A stretch of 64,000 nucleotides of DNA from Myxococcales bacterium (GTDB lineage: Bacteria > Myxococcota > B64-G9). Numbering within the stretch: the stretch's first letter is position 1; each line of letters opens with the position of its first letter. The translations under genes were made by a program, and so were the position numbers. The stretch is taken from the NCBI GenBank assembly GCA_012798435.1, contig JAAZNF010000092.1, positions 1-64,000 on the forward strand, written 5' to 3'. Positions 26,743 to 33,521 of this stretch are shown here, piece by piece. The notes beneath the pieces are model-generated. The model saw only the letters and a list, made by a program, of their open reading frames with translations, was not told the DNA's origin and searched no databases.

Positions 26743-26794
26743 CCGCCCCCCGCCCGGGGCCGCATCTCGGCGCGCGTTCGCTTCGACCCATGCA

Positions 26795-26831
26795 GGCCCG
26801 CTGGACTTGGCGTTCCGGCGGGCCTTTTCTT
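26795..26831 (+). terminator. Intrinsic terminator/attenuator between rpmE and the DUF1385 gene
   Basis: GGCCCGCTGG (26795-26804) pairs with CCGGCGGGCC (26815-26824) with one G-T wobble, followed by TTTTCTTT. It lies directly before the ribosome binding site (GGAG, 26833-26836) of the DUF1385 gene. Downstream genes of the cluster must be expressed by read-through, so the element may also work as an attenuator. Confidence 0.65.
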
Positions 26832-26841
26832 TGGAGCTTCC

Positions 26842-27915
26842 ATGGATGCCGGGCAACTGCTGGGTGGGCAGGCGGTGCTGGAGGGCGTGATGATGCGCTC
26901 CTCGCGCAGCCTGGCTGTGGCGGTGCGGCGCGCCGACGGCAGCCTCAGCGTGCGCGAGTCGCCCTGGCGCAGGCTCGCCCCCGGCAAGCGCTTCCTGCGC
27001 TGGCCGCTCTTGCGCGGCGGGGTGGTCCTGGTCGAATCGCTCATGAACGGCATGTCCGCCCTCAACTTCTCGGCCCGCCTGGCGCTGGAGGACGAGGAGG
27101 CCAAGCGGCCGACGCAGAAAATCGGCGCGGGCGCGCCCTCTGCCGCGCCGGCCGAGGCCAAGGTGCGCTCCGATCTCGCCGCGCACCTCACCGTGGTCCT
27201 GGGAATTGCCTTCGGCGTGGGGCTTTTCATCGCGCTACCGCACCTGGCGGTGTGGTTGGGGAGCTCGGCCCTGGGCCGGGAGCTCAGTGTGCGCGACTTC
27301 GCCTTCCACGCCGTGACCGGCGCGGTGAAGTTCCTGGTCTTCGTGGGGTACATCGCGGCCATCTCGCTTTTTTCCGACGTGCGCAAGGTGTTCGCCTACC
27401 ACGGGGCCGAGCACCAGAGCATCCACGCCCTCGAGGCGGGCCAGCCGCTGACCGTCGAGAGCGCCCGGACGCACTCGCCGCTGCACCCACGCTGCGGGAC
27501 GACGTTCCTCATCCTGGTCATCGCCATGTCCATCCTGGTGTTCTCCCTGGTCTTCCCGCCGCTCTTGTGGTGGCTGGGCGAGCCCACCGGCATCGGTTGG
27601 TTGGATCAGATCATCTACATCCTGATCAAGCTCCCGCTGCTGCTGCCCATCGCCGGGCTGGCCTACGAGCTGCAGCGTTTCACCGCGCGGCGGATGGGCC
27701 GCGCCTGGGCACGGGCGCTGGCCTGGCCCGGCCTCTTCTTGCAGCGCCTCACCACCCGGCGCGCCGCGGACGACCAATTGGAGACGGCGCTGGCGGCGCT
27801 GCACAAGTGCCTGTGGCGCGAGCGCCGCCCGGCCGAAGAAGAGATCCGGGCCGAGGCGGTGGAACGCCACAGGAGCTATCAGGACTTCCTGGAGGCGTTG
27901 ACGAAGGGCGCCTGA
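26842..27915 (+). CDS. DUF1385 family membrane protein
   Basis: This 357-residue DUF1385 (YqhQ-like) membrane protein has several hydrophobic segments (about residues 112-135, 150-175, 210-265). It has the conserved signatures GGQAVLEGVMMRS near the N-terminus and YHGAEHQSIHALE with THSPLHPRCGTTF in the middle; the His/Glu/Cys residues suggest a metal site. The molecular function of the family is unknown, but the gene is often located beside rpmE and prfA as here. It starts 17 bases after the rpmE terminator stem with GGAG before the ATG, and is followed by prfA 18 bases later. Confidence 0.9.
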   Translation: MDAGQLLGGQAVLEGVMMRSSRSLAVAVRRADGSLSVRESPWRRLAPGKRFLRWPLLRGGVVLVESLMNGMSALNFSARLALEDEEAKRPTQKIGAGAPSAAPAEAKVRSDLAAHLTVVLGIAFGVGLFIALPHLAVWLGSSALGRELSVRDFAFHAVTGAVKFLVFVGYIAAISLFSDVRKVFAYHGAEHQSIHALEAGQPLTVESARTHSPLHPRCGTTFLILVIAMSILVFSLVFPPLLWWLGEPTGIGWLDQIIYILIKLPLLLPIAGLAYELQRFTARRMGRAWARALAWPGLFLQRLTTRRAADDQLETALAALHKCLWRERRPAEEEIRAEAVERHRSYQDFLEALTKGA

Positions 27916-27933
27916 GCGGCGCGGAGGTGCGGC

Positions 27934-29001
27934 GTGTTTGCCCGGCTGGCCGAGGTGGAAGAGCGGTTCGAGGAGCTATCGCGGCAACTCGCCGACCCGG
28001 CGGTGTTCTCCGATCCAGCCAAGCTCCAGCAGGTGGCCAAGGAGCGCAAGGGCCTCGAAGAGCTGGTGGCGGCCTACCGCGAGTACCGGCAGGTGGAGCG
28101 CACCATCGCCGAGAACCGCGAGCTGGCCGCGGGGGCCGACCGGGAGCTGGCGAATCTCGCCCAGGAGGAGCTGCCGGGGCTGCAGCGCCGGATGGAGGAG
28201 CTCACCGGGCGGCTCAAGCTGCTGCTGCTGCCGCAGGATCCGCTCGACGAGAAGAACATCCTGCTCGAGATCCGCGCCGGGACGGGAGGCGAGGAGGCGG
28301 CGCTGTTCGCGGCGGATCTCTTCCGCATGTACCAGCGCTTCGCCGAGCGGCGGCACTGGCGGGTGGAGCTCATGAGCGAGAGCCTGGCGGCCGCCGGTGG
28401 CTTCAAGGAGATCGTAGTGCTCATCTCGGGCGAGAAGGTGTACAGCCGCCTCAAGTACGAGGGCGGGGTCCACCGGGTGCAGCGGGTGCCGGTGACCGAG
28501 GCCCAGGGGCGCATCCACACCTCCACCGTCACGGTGGCGGTGCTGCCCGAGGCCGACGAGGTCGAGGTGGAGCTGCCCGAGAAGGACCTCGAGATCAGCG
28601 TATGCCGCGCTGGCGGCCCGGGCGGCCAGGGGGTCAACACCACCGACAGCGCGGTGATCATCACCCACATCCCCACGGGACTCACCGTGCGCTGCCAGGA
28701 CGAACGCTCCCAGCAGAAGAACAAGGCCAAGGCCAAGAAGATCCTGCTGGCGCGCCTGTACGAGCAGAAGCGGGAGGCGCAGGAGCGCGAGCGGACCCAG
28801 AGCCGGCGCAGCATGGTGGGCGGCGGAGAGCGGGCCGAGAAGATCCGCACCTACAACTTTCCGCAGAACCGCCTGACCGACCACCGCATCGGGCTGACCC
28901 TGCACAAGCTCGACCGTGTCATGGAGGGCGAGCTGGACGAGGTGCTGGACCACCTGCACGCCTTCTTCCAGGCCGAGGCGCTCAAGGGGGAGACCGCCTG
29001 A
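27934..29001 (+). CDS. prfA: Peptide chain release factor 1
   Basis: RF1 recognises UAA and UAG stop codons and triggers release of the finished peptide. The 355-residue protein has the coiled-coil N-terminal domain ([20 protein letters not shown]), the tripeptide anticodon motif PVT (within [14 protein letters not shown]) and the catalytic GGQ loop ([12 protein letters not shown]). A GTG start at 27934 is supported by GGAGG six bases upstream. Its stop codon TGA overlaps the predicted CTG start of prmC, whose product methylates the GGQ glutamine of release factors, so the two enzymes are translationally coupled. Confidence 0.96.
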   Translation: MFARLAEVEERFEELSRQLADPAVFSDPAKLQQVAKERKGLEELVAAYREYRQVERTIAENRELAAGADRELANLAQEELPGLQRRMEELTGRLKLLLLPQDPLDEKNILLEIRAGTGGEEAALFAADLFRMYQRFAERRHWRVELMSESLAAAGGFKEIVVLISGEKVYSRLKYEGGVHRVQRVPVTEAQGRIHTSTVTVAVLPEADEVEVELPEKDLEISVCRAGGPGGQGVNTTDSAVIITHIPTGLTVRCQDERSQQKNKAKAKKILLARLYEQKREAQERERTQSRRSMVGGGERAEKIRTYNFPQNRLTDHRIGLTLHKLDRVMEGELDEVLDHLHAFFQAEALKGETA

Positions 29002-29852
29002 GCGCTCCGCTCACCCTGCTCGCCGCCTTGCAGCGGGCCGAGGAGTTCCTCCAGCGCAAGGGTGTGGCCTCCCCCCGGCTGGACGCCCAGGTGTTGCTGG
29101 CCCACCGCCTGGGGCTTACGCGTCTTCAGCTCTACCTGCGCTTCGAGCAGCCGCTCTCCACCGCCGAACAGGACGACCTGCGGGAGCTTCTGCGCCGGCG
29201 CGCGGCGGGAGAGCCGGTGGCCTACCTCACCGGCGAGAAGGAGTTCTACTCGCTGCCGTTCCGGGTGGATGAGCGGGTGCTCATTCCGCGGCCGGACTCC
29301 GAGACCCTGGTGGACGCGGCGCGCGAGGTCTTCTCCGACGCCGCGCCGGCCTCCATCGCCGACGTCGGCACCGGCAGCGGCTGCCTGCTGTGCGCGCTGG
29401 CCCGCGAGTTCTCCCGGTGTGAGGGCGTGGGTGTCGACAGCGACGCGGGCGCCCTGGAGGTCGCCGCGCACAACGCCCGGGCGCTGGGCCTGGCGGAGCG
29501 GGTGCGGTTCGTCCAGGGCGACCTGCTTGACGGCGTGGCCGGTTCCTTCGAGTTGGTCGTGGCCAACCTGCCGTACGTGCCCACCGACGAGATCGAACGG
29601 CTGTCGCCCGAGGTGCGCAGGGAGCCGCGCGGCGCGCTGGACGGCGGCCCGGACGGGCTCGATCTCATCCGCCGGCTCGTCCCGCAGGCCTTCGCCAGAC
29701 TCGCGGCGCACGGCTGGTTGCTCTTGGAAGTGGGACAGGGTCAGGCGCTGGCCGTGGGCGAGCTGCTTTCCGCGGCGGGCTTTGCTGGACTTCGGAGCTG
29801 GAACGATCTCTCAGGGATCGAACGGGTGGTGGGGGGGCGCCGGCCGGATTAG
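28998..29852 (+). CDS. prmC: Release factor glutamine methyltransferase (possible CTG start)
   Basis: PrmC methylates the Gln of the GGQ motif in RF1/RF2. The frame contains the SAM-binding motif [15 protein letters not shown] and an NPPY-type catalytic motif, here NLPY (VVANLPYVP), an altered second position. The beginning resembles other PrmC ([13 protein letters not shown]). There is no ATG or GTG at the expected place. The best supported start is CTG at 28998, five bases after AAGGGGGAG and overlapping the prfA stop. An alternative is TTG at 29028, which would cut conserved residues. With the CTG start the protein is 284 residues, close to the usual 277. Confidence 0.85.
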   Translation: MSAPLTLLAALQRAEEFLQRKGVASPRLDAQVLLAHRLGLTRLQLYLRFEQPLSTAEQDDLRELLRRRAAGEPVAYLTGEKEFYSLPFRVDERVLIPRPDSETLVDAAREVFSDAAPASIADVGTGSGCLLCALAREFSRCEGVGVDSDAGALEVAAHNARALGLAERVRFVQGDLLDGVAGSFELVVANLPYVPTDEIERLSPEVRREPRGALDGGPDGLDLIRRLVPQAFARLAAHGWLLLEVGQGQALAVGELLSAAGFAGLRSWNDLSGIERVVGGRRPD

Positions 29853-30208
29853 CCGTCGGGGCCGCCGGATTCCATGATCACCTTGCGGATGTGCTCGGCC
29901 AGGACCTGGGAGCCGTCGCCCTCCATGCGCACCAGGCGCAGCTCGACTCCGGCGGTGCTGGGATCGACGCCACGGGCGGCGGCCTCGTCGAGGGAGAGGG
30001 CGCGGCGCACCTCGGTGTGCGCGACGATGGCGCGACCGTCGACCGCGAAGCGTACCACCACCGGTTGGCCGGCTTCCAGGACCAGCGAGCCGGGCACGAA
30101 GACGCCTCCCGGCGACACGAAGATCGATGCCAGCCGGTGGGTGGCGCGGGAGGCCTCCAGGGTCACCGGCACCTGGAGCAGCGTCCACTTTTCCTTGCGA
30201 ATCGGCAT
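29849..30208 (-). CDS. PilZ-domain-like protein
   Basis: This 119-residue protein resembles the myxobacterial PilZ paralogues (TIGR02266 type). It has an initial basic strand (VPVTLEASR), SPGGVFVPG, EAGQPVVVRF, AHTEVRRAL and a closing GVELRLVRM. The canonical RxxxR c-di-GMP motif of PilZ is not clear, so it may not bind c-di-GMP. The ATG at 30208 was chosen for the upstream AGGTGG; a longer frame from 30232 is possible. It converges with prmC, overlapping it by four bases. Confidence 0.7.
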   Translation of the reverse strand: MPIRKEKWTLLQVPVTLEASRATHRLASIFVSPGGVFVPGSLVLEAGQPVVVRFAVDGRAIVAHTEVRRALSLDEAAARGVDPSTAGVELRLVRMEGDGSQVLAEHIRKVIMESGGPDG

Positions 30209-30241
30209 CTGCGACCACCTTACCCCCGCCATGGAGGCGGG

Positions 30242-31063
30242 TCAAGAAAGCGACGAACGATGGCCGGCGAGGACCGGCTCGAGCGCGCTCAACACGCTCT
30301 GACGCACCGCCTGGTCGGTGAACACCGGCAGGTTTCCGGGCACGCGGGCCAGGGGAATGCCCGCGACGGCCAGGCGGCGCAGGGCGGGTTCGGCCTTCTC
30401 GGCGAACTCGCGCAGCCGCGAGCGGATCTTCTCCTCGGTGTCGTCCGAGCGCAGCACCACCGGCGTGCCGCAGGCGCTGCATCGCCCGCCGGGCGCGGGC
30501 GGCTTGAACTCCAGGTGGAAGACCTTGCCGCAGCCCGGCTTGGGGCAGATGCGCCGGCCGGTGGTGCGGGCCACGATGGCCTCGTCGTCGCCTTCGACGA
30601 GCAGCACCACATCGATGTGTCGGCCCAACTCACGGCACAGCGAGAGCAAGAAGTCGGCCTGCTCCGGCGTGCGCGGGTAGCCGTCCAGGACCAGGCCGCG
30701 GCCGCCCGCGGCGCGAAAGGCCGCGGCGAAGAGCGCGTTGGTGATGGGGTCGGGGACGAACTTTCCCGCGTCCACGAAGTGCCCGGCCAGGAATCCCAGG
30801 CGCGCATCCTCCGGCTCCACGCCCGCCTCCCGGGCCGGGCGCAGTAGGGCCTCCCGGATGCGATCGTCGGGGGCGAATGTGCCGTCCACCAGCAGGACGC
30901 TCCGGTCCACGCGCTCGCGGACCTTGGCCCAGGCGCCCAGGTACTGGCGGAAGATGTTGCCGGTGGAGAGTTGGGTGAGCTTGTACTCGGATAGCAGCAC
31001 GTCGATGCGCGGCTGCTTGCCGGCGCCGCTCTTGCCGGCGACCACGATGTTCTGGATGTCCAT
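30242..31063 (-). CDS. adk: Adenylate kinase-like protein with insertion and zinc-type LID
   Basis: Adenylate kinase converts AMP plus ATP into two ADP. The 273-residue protein is longer than usual (about 215). The phosphate-binding loop reads AGKSGAGKQPR instead of GPPGAGKGT. LSTGNIFRQY is a variant of the AMP-binding LSTGDMLR. About 45 extra residues (near 50-95) precede GKFVPDPITNALF. LVLDGYPRTPEQADFL is the LDGFPRT motif. The LID carries four Cys (CPKPGC, then CSACG), as in zinc-binding LIDs. It may be a standard Adk or a specialised nucleoside monophosphate kinase. The start follows ATG at 31063 with a GGAGG-like site. Confidence 0.8.
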   Translation of the reverse strand: MDIQNIVVAGKSGAGKQPRIDVLLSEYKLTQLSTGNIFRQYLGAWAKVRERVDRSVLLVDGTFAPDDRIREALLRPAREAGVEPEDARLGFLAGHFVDAGKFVPDPITNALFAAAFRAAGGRGLVLDGYPRTPEQADFLLSLCRELGRHIDVVLLVEGDDEAIVARTTGRRICPKPGCGKVFHLEFKPPAPGGRCSACGTPVVLRSDDTEEKIRSRLREFAEKAEPALRRLAVAGIPLARVPGNLPVFTDQAVRQSVLSALEPVLAGHRSSLS

Positions 31064-31203
31064 GCGACCTCCCGGTTTGGCGGCACGGTAGCGCGAGCGG
31101 CGCCGCTTGGCAAGGCCGAAGCTCGACCGTCATCCAGGGCAGAACGGCGAGATCCGAAGGGATCGCGACCCACGCTTGCGAAGGCCGAGCAGATGCTACG
31201 CAA

Positions 31204-31234
31204 TCAAAGTCGCGCGCGAACGCGCTGGCTTTGA
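31204..31234 (-). terminator. Hairpin downstream of comF
   Basis: TCAAAG (31204-31209) pairs with CTTTGA (31229-31234), enclosing an inner stem GCGCG/CGCGC (31212-31216 and 31221-31225) and a CGAA loop. It lies about 70 bases downstream of the comF stop, within the 240-base interval to adk where I see nothing else. There is no long U-run, so its role as a terminator is tentative. Confidence 0.4.
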
Positions 31235-31305
31235 CGGCCCCGCCTTCGCGCAGCAGTCAGCCTGGGGGACATCCATCGACGAGGGAGGAAATGCCGTCGT
31301 CGCCT

Positions 31306-32070
31306 TCATGTCGGTGGGATGTCCGGCGGCGGGGTGCGGGCGGCGGTGACGGCGAGTACCTCGGAAGCGCCGCCGGCGCGGAGCACCCGGGCGCACTCCG
31401 CCAGGGTGGCGCCGGTGGTGGCGGTGTCGTCCACCAGGCACACCCGGCGGCCGGCGAAGGGGTGGCGGCGGTGCAGGGCGAAGGCGCCGCGCACATTCTG
31501 CGCTCGCGCGGAGATACCGGCCGCCCGGCCCTGGGGCGGGGTGGGGCGCACGCGCCGGAGTTGGGAGAGCGAGAGCGGCAAGCGCAGGCGCCGGGACAGG
31601 CGCCGGGACAGGCGCCGGGCCAGCCAGGCTGCCTGGTTGAAACCGCGCTGGCGCAGGCGGGAGCGATGCAGGGGCACCGGCACCAGGATGTCGGGCGGGG
31701 GAGAGAAGGCGAGCAGCAACGGCTCCATCTCGTCCGCCAGCCAGTCGCCGAGCTCCAGCCGGCCGGAGAGCTTGAAGGCGGTGAGCGCCGCGGCGGCGGC
31801 GTTCTCGAAGAACAGGGCCGAGCGGATGCGCACCGGCGGAGGCTCGGCGCGGCAGGCGGCGCAGCGCTCGGAGCCGTATGTCGGCTGGCCGCACATGTCG
31901 CACAGCGGAGGTTCGGGGCGCCGCATTTCCGCCAGGCACTCGGGGCACAGGCAGCTCCGCCGGTCTTCGAGCAGGGCACAGCACACCGAGCAGGCGGGCG
32001 GCAGCAAGAGATCCAGCCATCCCCCGGCTGCGGCCGCGGCCAGCTCCCGCAGCGCGCGGGCCGCCCTCAT
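31306..32070 (-). CDS. ComF family phosphoribosyltransferase-like protein
   Basis: ComF proteins are competence-associated phosphoribosyltransferase-fold proteins. The 254-residue protein has an N-terminal zinc-ribbon-like Cys region (CSVCC, CLCPEC, CDMCG, CAAC; eight or more Cys), VPVPLHRSRLRQRGFNQA, and the C-terminal PRPP loop VCLVDDTATTGATLAECARVLR. The ATG at 32070 overlaps the rsfS stop by ATGA with GGAGAGG upstream. A short in-frame tandem repeat (SRRL) at about residues 143-160 comes from a repeated 12-base unit. DNA uptake function is known in Gram-positives; here the role is uncertain. Confidence 0.88.
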   Translation of the reverse strand: MRAARALRELAAAAAGGWLDLLLPPACSVCCALLEDRRSCLCPECLAEMRRPEPPLCDMCGQPTYGSERCAACRAEPPPVRIRSALFFENAAAAALTAFKLSGRLELGDWLADEMEPLLLAFSPPPDILVPVPLHRSRLRQRGFNQAAWLARRLSRRLSRRLRLPLSLSQLRRVRPTPPQGRAAGISARAQNVRGAFALHRRHPFAGRRVCLVDDTATTGATLAECARVLRAGGASEVLAVTAARTPPPDIPPT

Positions 32071-32474
32071 GCATCCTCTCCCACGGGGTGTTCCACGGTG
32101 TCGGGCCACAGGTGATCGAGATCGTACAGCTCGCGCACCGGCTCCTGCAGGATGTGCACCACGGCGTCGCCGAAGTCGAGCAGCACCCACTGTCCCGCGT
32201 CCACGCCCTCGACGCCGAGGGGACGCCGCTTCTTCTCCCGCATGGACTCGATCAGGTGCTCGGCCAGGGCGCGGGCGTGGCGTTCGTTGCCGGCGCTGGC
32301 CAGCAGCACGAAGTCGGTGTACGAACAGTGCGCTCCGATGTCCAGCAGGCGCATGCGGCGGGCCTTCTTCTCCTCGAGCAGGTGGGCCAGCTCCCGCGCC
32401 AGTGAGAGCGAGCTGGCTGGGGATGGGGTAAGGTGCTTTTCGGGCTTGCGACGGGAAGAAGAATTGCGACGCAT
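32067..32474 (-). CDS. rsfS: Ribosome silencing factor RsfS
   Basis: RsfS binds ribosomal protein L14 and blocks subunit joining under nutrient stress. The 135-residue protein has the family core: ARELAHLLEEKKARRMRLLDI, CSYTDFVLLASAGNERHARALAEHL, EGVDAGQWVLLDFGDAVVHI and the final YDLDHLW. A basic N-terminal extension (MRRNSSSRRKPEKH) of about 30 residues precedes it. ATG at 32474 is the likely start; GTG at 32486 is an alternative. It lies eight bases after a lipoprotein stop and overlaps comF by four bases. In many bacteria rsfS is beside nadD; here nadD is absent. Confidence 0.93.
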   Translation of the reverse strand: MRRNSSSRRKPEKHLTPSPASSLSLARELAHLLEEKKARRMRLLDIGAHCSYTDFVLLASAGNERHARALAEHLIESMREKKRRPLGVEGVDAGQWVLLDFGDAVVHILQEPVRELYDLDHLWPDTVEHPVGEDA

Positions 32475-32482
32475 GCGGGTTC

Positions 32483-33487
32483 TCACGGGTTGGGGGTGGA
32501 GAGCGGCGCAGTCACGCCCGCGGGCGGACCCAGGGTCGAGGTGAAGCCCTTGCCGAAGTAGAAGTCCAGCACCCGGTTGTTGGTGACCTCGCGCTGGGGA
32601 ATGGGTTTCACCTCGCCGGGTGCCGGGGGCGGGATGAGTGGCGGGTTGCCGAATCCGTCGGCCACGAACCGGGTAGAAACCTCCAGGGTGATGGCTCCGC
32701 CGTCGGGGGTCTCCGCCACCAGCGAACCCGTCAGCTCGGCCAAGAGCAGCGCGCCGGAATCGGTGTCCACCGCCACCGTGCCGCGAAGCTCGCGGGGCCG
32801 CAGTCGATCCCGAAAGCGCTCTGCCTCGGCGGGGGTCTCCTCCACCGGGTACACGTACTTCTTCACGCCGGGCGGGACCGCCGGTGGGGCCGGGGTGCCG
32901 GGCAGGCGAGGCTCGCCCGCGGCCAGCGCGACGGAGAACTTGGCCGCGTCCCGGCCGTGGTGACGGAACACCCCCTGCTTGGCGAAGCTCCACCGCCCCC
33001 GGAACAGTCGATAGATCGCGGCCACGGCGCCGAAGGCCTGCTCGCGGTACTTGTCGGGGTCGCCCAGCAGCGTGTCCCGCTCGTGGTAGGGGCCCCAGCG
33101 GTTCTTGAGAAAGAAACGCCCGCCCGAGAACACCGCCTCGAAGCCGTGCCCGGCGTCGTTCTCCACCTTGACGCGGAAGTCTCCGTTCTGGGCGGTGACG
33201 ATGGTGTCCGTTTCGACGAGGGAGAGGCGCTCGTCACTGCCGGCCATCTGGTAGCGCACCTCGGCCTGGCAGCGGTGTGCCCCCAGACGCCGCGCCGCCT
33301 CGGCCTGGCTCATCAAAAAGATGCGGTCGGCGACGGTGGGGTTTTCGGGCAGTGAAAAGGCGTCCAGCGGCGCGAGCTTGGGGAGTTCCAGCGCGCCTCG
33401 TCCCTGGAAGTGCTCGAGGTGGCGCTCGCGCTTCTCGCCGCAGGCGGCGAAGAGCAAGCATAGCAGGAAGAATCCTGAGCGTCTCAT
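32483..33487 (-). CDS. Lipoprotein of unknown function
   Basis: This 334-residue protein begins with a typical lipoprotein signal (MRRSGFFLLCLLFAAC, acylated C16). The mature part is beta-rich and Pro-containing, with a Pro/Ala/Gly linker (about 205-225); no known domain is recognised. An N-terminal region (about 40-150) and a C-terminal region (about 225-320) may be two related beta domains of the LolA/LolB or outer-membrane lipoprotein-sorting type, but this is a guess. The gene is first in an operon with rsfS and comF and lies 34 bases from the end of the second C25 protease gene. Confidence 0.8.
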   Translation of the reverse strand: MRRSGFFLLCLLFAACGEKRERHLEHFQGRGALELPKLAPLDAFSLPENPTVADRIFLMSQAEAARRLGAHRCQAEVRYQMAGSDERLSLVETDTIVTAQNGDFRVKVENDAGHGFEAVFSGGRFFLKNRWGPYHERDTLLGDPDKYREQAFGAVAAIYRLFRGRWSFAKQGVFRHHGRDAAKFSVALAAGEPRLPGTPAPPAVPPGVKKYVYPVEETPAEAERFRDRLRPRELRGTVAVDTDSGALLLAELTGSLVAETPDGGAITLEVSTRFVADGFGNPPLIPPPAPGEVKPIPQREVTNNRVLDFYFGKGFTSTLGPPAGVTAPLSTPNP

Positions 33488-33521
33488 GCGGCGATGAGAA
33501 TGCCTCAGGACGCGCCCGGGG

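Noticed and set aside
26790-29852. One 1020-codon frame spanning DUF1385, prfA and prmC
   Set aside because: Only its last 285 codons are prmC. The rest is out of frame with the real DUF1385 and prfA genes.
31064-31305. Possible small plus-strand ORF upstream of adk
   Set aside because: It lacks a ribosome binding site and codon bias. The region only holds a hairpin at 31204-31234.
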